A DNA stretch of 32,599 nucleotides, taken from contig JACDGE010000021.1 of NCBI GenBank assembly GCA_013815465.1, positions 1 through 32,599 on the forward strand, read 5' to 3'. Source of the DNA: Alphaproteobacteria bacterium. Lineage in GTDB: Bacteria; Pseudomonadota; Alphaproteobacteria; UBA9655. Below the pieces are notes generated by a model. The model had not been told where the DNA came from and made no database searches. It saw nothing but the letters and a program-made list of their open reading frames with translations. Position 1 is the first letter of the stretch. Every line of letters starts with the position of its first letter. The translations under genes were made by a program, and so were the position numbers. This document shows, in pieces, positions 19,493-27,264 of this stretch.

Positions 19493-19576
19493 GAGCGTCA
19501 CTCCCGAGCAGGCGGGAACCCAGAAAAAAATTTGCTGCTTGGCTCCTGGGTTCCCGCCTGCGCGGGAATGACGCTC
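19493..19576. repeat. Short palindromic element in the nuoD/nuoE gap
   Basis: 31-bp arms at 19493-19523 and 19546-19576 are inverted copies with two mismatches and a 22-bp spacer, so the transcript can fold into a long hairpin. The core (CCCGCGCAGGCGGGAACCC) is a variant of that in the other copies. It has no long interior, so it may be a different subfamily or a deletion form. Confidence 0.88.
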
Positions 19577-19656
19577 ACAGTTGGCACGTGAAGGGGTTTT
19601 GTTGAGCTCCCAGCAATCCTTCTGACCACAGAACACAGAACGCTGACTACTGCTTC

Positions 19657-20847
19657 TCATCGATCGATTTCTCCAAATACAATATCCAAGGACCCAATAA
19701 TACTGGGCACATCCGCCAGCATATGTCCTTTTGCCATAAAATCGAAAGCTTGCATAAAGGCAAAACTAGGGGCTCTGATTTTACATCGATAGGGTTGGTT
19801 ACTCCCATCGGCTATTAAATACACGCCAAACTCTCCCTTTGGGGCTTCAACAGCCGTATAAGTTTCTCCCGGGGGCACGTGGTAGCCTTCTGTATAGAGC
19901 TTGAAATGATGGATAAGCGCTTCCATAGACGTTTTCATTTCAGCTCGCGGCGGGGTCGTTACCTTATAGTTTTTAACCTTTACTAGCCCCTCAGGCATTT
20001 GTTCCAAACATTGCTTAATAATGCGTACACTTTGACGCATTTCTTCCATGCGCACCAAGTAACGGTCATAACAATCCCCATGCTTGCCCACAGGAATGAG
20101 GAAATCCATTTGCTCGTACACTTCATAGGGTTGAGAACGGCGCAAGTCCCACGCAACGTTAGAAGCCCGCAACATGGGACCTGAAAAACCCCAATCCTGG
20201 GCTTGTTCTGCATTCACAACCCCAATATTCACGGTTCTTTGTTTGAAGATGCGATTGTCCGTTAATAGTCTTTCAATATCGTCAATGACTTGGGGAAAGC
20301 GATCGGCAAATGCGCTAATGTCCTCTACAAGACCTGTGGGAAGATCTTTTTGAACCCCTCCGGGACGGAAATAGGCTGCATGCATGCGTGCTCCTGATAC
20401 ACGCTCATAAAAGCCCATCAAAATTTCCCGCTCTTCAAAGCCCCACAAAAGAGGCGTCATTGCTCCTACATCAATGGCCATCGTGGTGATATTTAGAAGG
20501 TGATTTAAAATGCGTGTAATTTCAGAAAAGAGAACGCGAATGTACTTGGCTCGTAAAGGAATTTCAAGGTCCAACAATTTTTCCACAGCTAGGGCAAATG
20601 CATGTTCCTGGCACATAGGTGAGACGTAATCGAGTCGATCAAAGTAGGGGATCGCTTGTAAATAAGTCTTGTATTCAATTAGTTTTTCCGTTCCTCGATG
20701 GAGCAGTCCAATATGGGGATCGGCCCGTTCAACAACTTCACCGTCCATCTCAAGAATTAAACGCAAAACCCCATGAGCGGCTGGATGTTGAGGGCCAAAA
20801 TTGAAAGTGAAGCTTTGGGTCTTCTTTGATTCTTGTTCAGCAGCCAT
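19657..20847 (-). CDS. nuoD: NADH-quinone oxidoreductase subunit D (49-kDa type)
   Basis: This 396-residue subunit forms the quinone site with NuoB. Signatures are [28 protein letters not shown] and [25 protein letters not shown], and the C-terminus ends in the usual FGEIDR. It is a stand-alone NuoD, not the NuoCD fusion of enterobacteria. Its ATG directly abuts the nuoC stop (20848-20850), and AGAGGA nine bases before suggests coupled translation. Confidence 0.97.
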   Translation of the reverse strand: MAAEQESKKTQSFTFNFGPQHPAAHGVLRLILEMDGEVVERADPHIGLLHRGTEKLIEYKTYLQAIPYFDRLDYVSPMCQEHAFALAVEKLLDLEIPLRAKYIRVLFSEITRILNHLLNITTMAIDVGAMTPLLWGFEEREILMGFYERVSGARMHAAYFRPGGVQKDLPTGLVEDISAFADRFPQVIDDIERLLTDNRIFKQRTVNIGVVNAEQAQDWGFSGPMLRASNVAWDLRRSQPYEVYEQMDFLIPVGKHGDCYDRYLVRMEEMRQSVRIIKQCLEQMPEGLVKVKNYKVTTPPRAEMKTSMEALIHHFKLYTEGYHVPPGETYTAVEAPKGEFGVYLIADGSNQPYRCKIRAPSFAFMQAFDFMAKGHMLADVPSIIGSLDIVFGEIDR

Positions 20848-21456
20848 CTAGCTTTTCCTCTTTTGCATCGCTTGGACTGCGACGTCCATTCCCTCCCAGG
20901 GACTTTCGAAATCAAAGGTCCGGAAAGCCTGAGGCAATTTTACTGGCTCATAAACAACCTGTTGTTTTTCTTGATCATAACGCACTTCCACATAACCCGT
21001 AAGGGGGAAATCTTTGCGTAAAGGATGCCCCTCAAACCCATAATCGGTCAAAATGCGTCTTAAATCGGGGTGATCATCAAAAGGGATTCCATAAAGATCA
21101 AATGCTTCTCTCTCCCACCAATTTGCACTGCTGTAAACGGCGCATGCTGAAGGAACGGGCATTCCCTCTTCCACTTCAACCTTAATCCGAATCCGCTTGT
21201 TGTGAACCAAGCTCAAGAGGTTATAGACGACTTCAAAGCGGGGTGTGCGTTCCAAATAATCGACCCCGCACACGTCCATAAGTTGGGAAAACTGCAAGGA
21301 TTCCGAGTCCCGTAAATAGGCTAAAACCCGTGGAATCGAGAGCCTTTCGACATTCATCATCAATTCATTATGGATAACACTCCATCCCAAAACATCGGTC
21401 CCGATTTCCGTGGCGATGAGCTGGCCCAGGTCTTGGAGGTTTTTGGAATTATCCAT
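20848..21456 (-). CDS. nuoC: NADH-quinone oxidoreductase subunit C (30-kDa type)
   Basis: This 202-residue protein has the family region [20 protein letters not shown] followed by [21 protein letters not shown]. It sits in the peripheral arm between NuoD and NuoI. The start at 21456 (MDNSKNLQD) is set by a strong GGAGG seven bases upstream. The frame is also open to 21477, but that part lies on the palindromic element. Length is normal. Confidence 0.96.
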   Translation of the reverse strand: MDNSKNLQDLGQLIATEIGTDVLGWSVIHNELMMNVERLSIPRVLAYLRDSESLQFSQLMDVCGVDYLERTPRFEVVYNLLSLVHNKRIRIKVEVEEGMPVPSACAVYSSANWWEREAFDLYGIPFDDHPDLRRILTDYGFEGHPLRKDFPLTGYVEVRYDQEKQQVVYEPVKLPQAFRTFDFESPWEGMDVAVQAMQKRKS

Positions 21457-21470
21457 ATACACCCTCCATT

Positions 21471-21609
21471 GCGTCATCCCCGCGAAGGCGGGGACCCAGA
21501 AGATGCTGAATATGGCAAAGTTCTGTAAAAAAAGATTTAGAAGCGAAATAAATGTATTGAGGCCGGAATTTATGCTCGTCCTGGGTCCCCGCCTTCGCGG
21601 AGATGACGC
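21471..21609 (-). repeat. 139-bp palindromic element, copy 2 (nuoB/nuoC gap)
   Basis: 29-bp arms at 21471-21499 and 21581-21609 are inverted copies differing at one base. Total length (139 bp) and interior length (81 bp) equal those of the copy at 18730-18868, and the interior matches when reverse-complemented. On the minus strand it reads [11 protein letters not shown]…PRLRGDDA without stop, the same peptide frame as copy 1. It ends 14 bp before the nuoC start and leaves the nuoC ribosome site intact. Confidence 0.93.
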
Positions 21610-21663
21610 CAGTTGTGGGAGATATTTTCCTAAAAAGTTGAGAATTGCACATATTCATTCCAC

Positions 21664-22242
21664 TCAACACCGAGAATAATGGCGTTCACGGACGATCTTC
21701 CGCTGAAGCTGTAAAATGCCATAAAGGAGGGCCTCTGCCGTTGGTGGACAGCCTGGCACATAAATATCGACAGGAACAATCCGATCACACCCTCTCGTTA
21801 CCGAATAAGAGTAATGATAATACCCCCCACCATTGGCACACGATCCCATGGAAATCACGTAGCGAGGCTCAGCCATTTGGTCATACACCTTACGTAAAGG
21901 GGCTGCCATTTTATTGGTCAGTGTTCCCGCTACAATCATGAGATCTGCTTGACGAGGGCTGGGACGAAACATGACCCCAAACCGGTCCAAATCATACCGA
22001 GCGGCAGCTGTCTGCATCATTTCGATGGCGCAACACGCAAGGCCAAAGGTCATGGGCCACAAGGAGCCAGATTGAGCCCAAGCAGCAACTTTATCAAGTT
22101 GGGTCACAATAAAGCCATTTTGGCTCACTTCTTGCGTTAGGGCATCCAATAAGGCATCAGGGTTAACTCCTGCCGGGATGGCTTCAATGCCATAGCCTGC
22201 TTTTAAAGATTCATTCGTTAAAAAGGGCTTGTTTATTCCCAT
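21664..22242 (-). CDS. nuoB: NADH-quinone oxidoreductase subunit B (cluster N2)
   Basis: This 192-residue subunit holds the terminal 4Fe-4S cluster N2 that reduces quinone. The ligands are visible: the tandem cysteines in [11 protein letters not shown], the Cys in [17 protein letters not shown] and the Cys in [15 protein letters not shown]. The start at 22242 (MGINKPFL) is preceded by GGGGG eight bases before and overlaps the nuoA stop by a few bases, a common translational-coupling arrangement. A longer frame to 22263 lies wholly within nuoA. Confidence 0.97.
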   Translation of the reverse strand: MGINKPFLTNESLKAGYGIEAIPAGVNPDALLDALTQEVSQNGFIVTQLDKVAAWAQSGSLWPMTFGLACCAIEMMQTAAARYDLDRFGVMFRPSPRQADLMIVAGTLTNKMAAPLRKVYDQMAEPRYVISMGSCANGGGYYHYSYSVTRGCDRIVPVDIYVPGCPPTAEALLYGILQLQRKIVRERHYSRC

Positions 22243-22634
22243 TCGAGTGCCCCCTTGCGCCATTCATAAATAAATCCAATTGTTAAGATGAGCAAAAAAA
22301 CCATCATCGAGAAATATCCAAAGAGACCAATATCCATTAAACTTATGGCCCAAGGAAAAAGGAAAGCGATCTCGAGGTCGAATATAAGGAATAAAATAGC
22401 GATCAGGTAAAAACGGACATCAAATTTTAGGCGTGCATCGCTAAAGGGTTCGAAGCCACACTCATAGGGAGAGAGCTTTGCTGCATTCGGCCGACGGGGA
22501 CCGCGCAAGAATGATAAAAGGACGAAAAGAAGGGAAAGCCCAAAAACAGTGCCCATAAAAATAAGGATAGAAAAATAATCCGTAAGGTTACCATTCAATG
22601 GCATCTTCATTAGCTGGCTTGAGGAAAGGTCCAA
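22233..22634 (-). CDS. nuoA: NADH-quinone oxidoreductase subunit A
   Basis: This small three-span subunit has the NuoA signature [12 protein letters not shown], then [21 protein letters not shown]. It is the first gene of the operon. The start is uncertain: a TTG at 22634 has AAGGA exactly eight bases upstream, whereas ATGs at 22610 and 22604 give the more usual length (125 or 123 residues) but lack a ribosome site. The TTG start gives 133 residues. Confidence 0.94.
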   Translation of the reverse strand: MDLSSSQLMKMPLNGNLTDYFSILIFMGTVFGLSLLFVLLSFLRGPRRPNAAKLSPYECGFEPFSDARLKFDVRFYLIAILFLIFDLEIAFLFPWAISLMDIGLFGYFSMMVFLLILTIGFIYEWRKGALEWE

Positions 22635-22687
22635 AACATACTTCCTTCATTATTATTATTCTTTATTCTTACAACGAATGAGAGCCC

Positions 22688-22831
22688 TTGAAAACTCAAA
22701 ACTTGAGGAAATTTAAAAATGAGAAACGCATCCGGCCAGAAGAGCGTGCACAAGCAATTACAGTCACATTCAAAAAGAGTAATGCTCTGGCAGTCGGCTA
22801 CGCTCTTGGTTATCTTGAAGAAGACGATTAG
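22688..22831 (+). CDS. Possible small ORF (47 codons), unrecognised
   Basis: A plus-strand frame bounded by TGA upstream and TAG at 22829-22831 can start at TTG 22688. It ends in RPEERAQAITVTFKKSNALA followed by VGYALGYLEEDD, a composition that looks like real protein. Sixteen bases after the stop there is an intrinsic-terminator-like hairpin, which supports transcription on this strand. There is no good ribosome site and the start is not ATG, so it could also be the 3' remnant of a larger gene. I recognise no family. Confidence 0.3.
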   Translation: MKTQNLRKFKNEKRIRPEERAQAITVTFKKSNALAVGYALGYLEEDD

Positions 22832-22846
22832 GATCTTTTGATCTGT

Positions 22847-22880
22847 TGTGGGGTTCCTTATGGGGGAACTCCACAATTTT
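22847..22880 (+). terminator. Intrinsic terminator between nuoA and the VOC gene
   Basis: TGTGGGGTTCC (22847-22857) pairs with GGAACTCCACA (22865-22875) over 11 positions with one G-U, loop of 7, followed by ATTTTA. It is best placed to end a plus-strand transcript from the small ORF just upstream. Confidence 0.6.
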
Positions 22881-22901
22881 ACATGTGACAAACACGGAAA
22901 A

Positions 22902-22929
22902 TTTACGCTACACTTACCAAAGATAATAA
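22902..22929 (+). promoter_or_regulatory. Candidate sigma-70-type promoter for the VOC-cupin-ligase genes
   Basis: TTTACG (22902-22907) and TAATAA (22924-22929) are spaced 16 bases, about 20 bases before the VOC start. Both are approximate matches to -35 and -10 boxes. Confidence 0.4.
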
Positions 22930-22948
22930 CAATGGCAGGAGATAACGC

Positions 22949-23383
22949 ATGTCGAACCGCCCCTCTAAACCTCAGGGCACCCCCGGATTATTCCCTTATT
23001 TAACCGTTCGCAGTGCCGAAAAAGCCATCGATTTTTATAAAGAGGCTTTTGGCTTTCGTTTAAGTTCAGAGCCCGCAAAAGATGAGCAGGGCCGCATCCA
23101 ACATGCTGAAATGAAATTTGGTGATGATGTCATTGTGATGTTTGCAGCCGAAGGTGCTTTCGGATCTCCTCGTAAAGCGCCCATTTCCCAAGGAATGCCG
23201 CCTTCTCTTGTGATTTATATCTATTGTGACGATGTGGATGCTCTGCATTCACGAGCTGTTGATCAAGGCGCCAATTCAACTATCGCGCCCAATGATGGAT
23301 TCTGGGGAGATCGCTTTTGTTGTCTAGTTGACCCAGACGGTCATGAATGGATGTTTGCCACAAATGTCGCTGATCATAAATAA
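22949..23383 (+). CDS. VOC-superfamily (glyoxalase/PhnB-like) protein
   Basis: This 144-residue single-domain protein begins with a PhnB-like strand-helix unit (LFPYLTVRSAEKAIDFYKEA) and ends GDRFCCLVDPDGHEWMFAT, the usual C-terminal VOC pattern with the metal-type residues H and E in this region. VOC proteins are metal-dependent lyases, isomerases, dioxygenases or resistance proteins; the sequence does not tell which. AGGAG seven bases before the ATG is a good ribosome site. The cupin gene follows after 13 bp and the ligase after another 33 bp, so the three probably form one operon. Confidence 0.88.
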   Translation: MSNRPSKPQGTPGLFPYLTVRSAEKAIDFYKEAFGFRLSSEPAKDEQGRIQHAEMKFGDDVIVMFAAEGAFGSPRKAPISQGMPPSLVIYIYCDDVDALHSRAVDQGANSTIAPNDGFWGDRFCCLVDPDGHEWMFATNVADHK

Positions 23384-23396
23384 GGGGAGCATAAGG

Positions 23397-23822
23397 ATGC
23401 CAGAACATAAAAAGGTAACACCTGATCCCACGAAAAAAGTTTCTATCGTCTCCCGTAATGATATTCCTGCGCTTGTCGTAGAGAGGGATGGTAAACAGGT
23501 TGATTTAGGTTTACGTATTTTTCATTCGAATGAGATTCTCGAAAATCTTCTTCAATCCCCGTCAGAATTTTCAATTGCTTGGGCCAGCTTGAAAGCGGGT
23601 GAAATTGTTCCAGCGCATACCCATGATACTTTAACGCTTCTGATTGTTTATCAGGGCTCTGGCCGGTTGCTTCCTGAAGGGACGCAGGAATTCGTTGCAG
23701 GGGATTGTATTGTGATTCCGCCCTATTGTGAGTCAGGAATTGTAGGAGGTGAACCTGATGGGTGTCACGCTATTTCTATTGAAGTGGGGAAAGACAGACT
23801 TCAAATGTCTAAGTATGCATAG
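23397..23822 (+). CDS. Single-domain cupin protein
   Basis: This 141-residue protein has a cupin barrel: motif 1 lies around GEIVPAHTHDTLTLLIVYQG with two His, and motif 2 around FVAGDCIVIPPYCESGI, where the usual motif-2 His is not evident. The start at 23397 has GGGGAG nine bases upstream and follows the VOC stop by 13 bp; an in-frame ATG at 23328 lies inside the VOC gene. Its layout closely matches the N-terminal domain of the cupin-diiron fusion at 25733: SR-x-x-IP near the N-terminus, AW-x-x-L before motif 1, QG-x-G, AGD-x-I-x-x-PPY and an A-x-S strand. The two look like paralogs. It may bind a metal and a ligand or act as a sensor; its substrate is unknown. Confidence 0.85.
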   Translation: MPEHKKVTPDPTKKVSIVSRNDIPALVVERDGKQVDLGLRIFHSNEILENLLQSPSEFSIAWASLKAGEIVPAHTHDTLTLLIVYQGSGRLLPEGTQEFVAGDCIVIPPYCESGIVGGEPDGCHAISIEVGKDRLQMSKYA

Positions 23823-23855
23823 AAACATGTAAGAAGTAATAGGGGAGGGGGCTAT

Positions 23856-25562
23856 ATGGCTTCTCGTGGCTTGCAAATCAATCATATTGGTGATGTAGAA
23901 GAAATTGAAAAAATACCCTTAGAGGCCCGGTTTAAAGAGCAGACAGCTTACGATATTATTGAAGGCGCGGCAAAGAAATGGGCCGAAAGAAATGCACTTA
24001 CCTTCCTACCCTCTGGATCTCCTTTAGCTAAACCGGTCACTTTTACTTATAAGCAGATCTTTGATCGGGTAAATCAAACGGCAAATCTCCTTCTTTCAAT
24101 TGGTGTTAAATCAGGTGATGCCATTTCATATATTTTACCAAGTATTCCAGAAAATTATTTTTTATTCTTTTCTTCACAAGCCGTTGGAATTGCAAATCCT
24201 ATTAGCTTTAGTTTACCTCCAGAACAAATAGCGGAACTCTTGCGGACAGCTGGGAGTAAGATTTTATTCACCACAGGATCTAAGACAAATCCTCAATTGT
24301 GGGACAACCTTCTAACTGTACGCAATCTTTATCCAGGGTTAAAAAAAATTATTGTGCTGGAAGATGAAACTGACCTGCGCCAGAGTATTTATAACTTTTA
24401 TGACCTTCTTTCAACTCAATCATCCTCACCTCTATTTCAAAAGAAGAAAATTAATTCTAAGGCCATTTGCTCCTATTTTCATACGAGCGGCACAATGGGG
24501 CCTCCTAAACTTGTGCAACATACCCACCATGGAGTTGTATATATAGCGTGGGTCGCGGGTATTTTTGCAAAATATGAGAGAACAAACTCGGTTATTTTGT
24601 CTGGGCTTCCCATGTTCCATGTTGCGGCGCCAGTAGTAGAAGCGCTTTCTGCCTTTTTCTACGGTGCATCAATGGTGGTGATGAGCCCTTTAGGGTGGTC
24701 GGATCCTTCGGTCATTCCTCACTTTTGGAAAATTGTTGAAAAATATCACGGCACTTCGATGGTAGCTGTGCCCCCTATTTACAAAGCATTATTAAAAGTC
24801 CCCCTCAATGGTGCGGATACCAGCAGTTTATATTCTACTATTTCTGGTAACGTGGCAATAAGTGAAGAAGACTTCAATCAATTTAAGGCTCTCACAAATG
24901 TAAGCATCGCAACTTTATGGGGGCAGACGGAAGCCCTCGTAGGATGTTTTAACTTTTCCTCTACCTCAAAAAGTAAGAACTTTGGATCTGCGGGCATCCG
25001 CTTACCCTATGAACAGATTAAAATTGTAAAATTAGATAAAAATGGGAATGTTTTAAGAAACTGTTTGCCTATGGAAGAGGGGGTTTTATGTATAAAAGGT
25101 CCTAATGTTAACGGATATAAAGTACAGGCATTAAATAAAACAGCTTTTTCCCCGGCCGGTTGGTTTAACACGGGAGATTGGGCATATCAAAACGCGGAAG
25201 GATATATCTGGATATTAGGCCGTCAAGCAGATTTTATTCAGTACAATGGAAAATATATATCCTTGTTAGAAATTGAAACAACGTTGCATCAACACCCCAA
25301 AATAAAAAAAGCAGCAGCAATTAGTCTCTCAGATGAGAATCTAGATATTTTTGTAATGCTACATGAGGGAACTCATATGACTGTTGATGATGTTAATCAG
25401 TACATTAATGATTCACTTAAAGAAAAATATGGTCTCATTAAGATGGATATCGAGTTTCGTCATGAGCTGCCTTTAAATGGGATGGGGAAAGTTCTCAAAT
25501 ATATATTAAAAGAAGAGCTGCAAAGAAGAAAGATAAACTGGGGCAAGAGGCGCGAAGCTTAA
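23856..25562 (+). CDS. AMP-forming acyl-CoA synthetase/ligase (ANL superfamily)
   Basis: This 568-residue enzyme activates a carboxylic acid through an acyl-adenylate, most likely to a CoA thioester. The P-loop-like motif HTSGTMGPPK is at about 209, LWGQTEA at about 354 and GWFNTGDWAYQ with EGYIWILGR at about 436-460. The C-terminal NGMGKVLKY holds the catalytic-type lysine. The order and length match a full two-domain ligase. The substrate cannot be read; an N-terminal PSGSPLAKPVTFTYKQIFDR resembles long-chain or aryl acyl-CoA ligases. A strong ribosome site (GGGGAGGGGG) precedes the ATG, 33 bp after the cupin. Neighbouring cupin, diiron and FadL-like genes suggest fatty or aryl acid metabolism. 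Confidence 0.88.
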   Translation: MASRGLQINHIGDVEEIEKIPLEARFKEQTAYDIIEGAAKKWAERNALTFLPSGSPLAKPVTFTYKQIFDRVNQTANLLLSIGVKSGDAISYILPSIPENYFLFFSSQAVGIANPISFSLPPEQIAELLRTAGSKILFTTGSKTNPQLWDNLLTVRNLYPGLKKIIVLEDETDLRQSIYNFYDLLSTQSSSPLFQKKKINSKAICSYFHTSGTMGPPKLVQHTHHGVVYIAWVAGIFAKYERTNSVILSGLPMFHVAAPVVEALSAFFYGASMVVMSPLGWSDPSVIPHFWKIVEKYHGTSMVAVPPIYKALLKVPLNGADTSSLYSTISGNVAISEEDFNQFKALTNVSIATLWGQTEALVGCFNFSSTSKSKNFGSAGIRLPYEQIKIVKLDKNGNVLRNCLPMEEGVLCIKGPNVNGYKVQALNKTAFSPAGWFNTGDWAYQNAEGYIWILGRQADFIQYNGKYISLLEIETTLHQHPKIKKAAAISLSDENLDIFVMLHEGTHMTVDDVNQYINDSLKEKYGLIKMDIEFRHELPLNGMGKVLKYILKEELQRRKINWGKRREA

Positions 25563-25650
25563 ATTATGGGGGGTGGAGTATTTTGGAGCGAGACAGGGAA
25601 GAATTTTATTAATAAACTGATAACATTAGATATTTTAATTAAATATTTTG

Positions 25651-25665
25651 TTTACAAATTGTAAA
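25651..25665. promoter_or_regulatory. 15-bp palindrome upstream of the cupin-diiron gene, candidate operator
   Basis: TTTACAA-A-TTGTAAA is a perfect 7-bp inverted repeat around one base, in the AT-rich 158-bp spacer between the ligase and the cupin-diiron gene. The symmetry and position fit a dimeric repressor site. No regulator gene lies beside it, and AT-rich DNA makes such palindromes less rare. Confidence 0.4.
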
Positions 25666-25732
25666 TAATAGTGTCTTCTATAGGTATAAGCGGTTTTAGC
25701 TTAAAAAAAAAAATAAAAAAATGGGAAAAACC

Positions 25733-26863
25733 ATGAAAACACAATCAAAACATTTGAATTCTAATAAGATGCAAGTCATTTCTCGATCCTCAATACCCGT
25801 CATTTCCTCTATAGAAATGGATGGAATTGCTCACGAGCTTGGAAAGCTCTTCGATTTTCGCAAGCACCCAGATTTGGCCTCCTTTATTCCTGAAAATGCC
25901 CGTCCTTCATTCGCCTGGACGAACCTAGAGCTCCAAGAAGAGCTCGCTGCCCATGAACATCCAACGCCAAGTATGATTATTATCTGCCAAGGAGAAGGAG
26001 AAGTGTTTGGAGATTGTGAGCAAAAAATATGCGCTGGGGATGTCATTATTGTTCCTCCTTACCACCAGCATGGCTTTCGGACGCAAAACAAGGACGGCTT
26101 TTGGGCTTTGTCTGTACAGTTTGAAGGTCCAGGTCTTTACGAAAACACGAAAGCCCCACGGGTTGAATTTGTTGAAGAGAGAGAAAAGCTCTCTAAAACT
26201 GCATTTGATTCACTTCTCAAAGACCAAGAACAGTTTGTTGAAAAATTTAAAAAACATCCTTTGATTCAGCTTGTACAATCAATGTCTCTAGAAGATAAGA
26301 AAATGCAAGAAAGGTTACTTGAAGCTCTAAACATTTGGGGAAATTGGTTTCAAAGAATTATTTATATGCGTGCAGCAACAGGATCAAGTGGAGTGTATCA
26401 AACTCTGGCAGAGCAGCACATTCAAGAAGAAGTTGGACATAATACTTCTTTGCTTAAGATGAGAGGGAACAAGGAAATTTCTTTAAATGACCCTATTTTA
26501 GAAGCAACAGCGAGCTGGTTTTTTGAAAAGATGCTTTCCTTAACGGTTGAGGAAAAAACCGTCCTTATCCATTTTGTAGTGGAAGCGGCGGGCGATGTTT
26601 TTCATACGGAAGCCCTTCATCTCTTCCACCATACGCCCCACTTTCAAACTCATGTAGAGCACGATGAAGATCATTTTGGAATAGGTTGTCGTGTTTTAGA
26701 AGCTGCAGAACACCTTGAGATTGAACAGTTAAGATTAATTTTGAGCCGGGGATGGGAGATGATGGATCTTTTGCTCTCACGTATTGCCTATTTTACCCAC
26801 CATGGGGGCATCGAAAAAGAAACTGATACAAGATACGATATGGCATACGCAAAAGCTTCTTAG
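25733..26863 (+). CDS. Cupin fused to a heme-oxygenase-like diiron oxidase/oxygenase domain
   Basis: This 376-residue protein has an N-terminal cupin (residues ~10-135; AAHEHPTPSMIIICQGEGEV and CAGDVIIVPPYHQHGF) and an all-helical C-terminal domain (~150-370). The C-terminal domain has an acid/His pattern typical of heme-oxygenase-like diiron enzymes (relatives: CADD, UndA). The visible elements are EEVGH (E233, H236), VEAAGDVFH (E284, H291) and HVEHDEDH (H307, D311, H314; H-x3-D-x2-H). Such enzymes use iron and O2 to decarboxylate, hydroxylate or cleave substrates. The ATG at 25733 is preferred because GGGA precedes it; an ATG at 25721 adds four residues and has no ribosome site. The cupin domain is a paralog of the neighbouring stand-alone cupin. 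Substrate unknown; the diiron call is from motifs only. Confidence 0.8.
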   Translation: MKTQSKHLNSNKMQVISRSSIPVISSIEMDGIAHELGKLFDFRKHPDLASFIPENARPSFAWTNLELQEELAAHEHPTPSMIIICQGEGEVFGDCEQKICAGDVIIVPPYHQHGFRTQNKDGFWALSVQFEGPGLYENTKAPRVEFVEEREKLSKTAFDSLLKDQEQFVEKFKKHPLIQLVQSMSLEDKKMQERLLEALNIWGNWFQRIIYMRAATGSSGVYQTLAEQHIQEEVGHNTSLLKMRGNKEISLNDPILEATASWFFEKMLSLTVEEKTVLIHFVVEAAGDVFHTEALHLFHHTPHFQTHVEHDEDHFGIGCRVLEAAEHLEIEQLRLILSRGWEMMDLLLSRIAYFTHHGGIEKETDTRYDMAYAKAS

Positions 26864-27004
26864 AGGATGGGCTGAAACAAATAAAAAAGGAGCAGGCTAT
26901 CCTTCATCCGTATAGCTGAGGTGTGGGCCTCTATAAAATCGGTATAATAATTCTTACGAAGTATCTAAAAGGAATAAAGAAAATACCGCTAGGGAGATCA
27001 CATC

Positions 27005-27214
27005 ATGAAAAAGAGGATAATGATTATAGTCGCACGTACATTAGGAAATGGCGTAGAATTATGTAATTTTGCTTTATATGGGATTTCTACACCTGTGTTA
27101 GCGCCTCTTTTTTTCCTTCTTCCGGCTCGAAAGCTGTTCTCGAGGCCTGCTCAACCTAAGGTCCAATTATGGAACTGTTTTAAATTGCATTTTAATAAAA
27201 TTTTTATCAATTGA
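27005..27214 (+). pseudogene. Frameshifted, truncated stub of an MHS-type MFS transporter
   Basis: The frame opens with RTLGNGVELCNFALYGIST, close to the N-terminal pattern of metabolite:proton symporters of the ProP type (GN-x2-E-x2-DFALYG), then VLAPLFF. At a run of seven T (about 27108-27114) the frame diverges. Reading one base over gives FFPSSGSKAVLEACST, which continues the family pattern, and stops at once near 27169. One lost T plus deletion of the rest of the gene explains this. AGGGAG before the ATG and TATAAT at 26943-26948 remain. Only about 55 of an expected ~430 codons are left. Confidence 0.7.
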
Positions 27215-27240
27215 CACGCCTCCTGCTCTATCATTATGTT
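27211..27240 (+). promoter_or_regulatory. Promoter of the FadL-like gene
   Basis: TTGACA (27211-27216) is a perfect -35 box, with TATGTT (27235-27240) at 18 bases, 24 bases before the ATG at 27265. Confidence 0.6.
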
Positions 27241-27264
27241 TAATAAAAAAAATATAGGGAAACT

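Noticed and set aside
15221-21609. Repeated GC-rich palindromes as a CRISPR array
   Set aside because: Copies are inverted pairs kilobases apart with no regular spacers and no cas genes.
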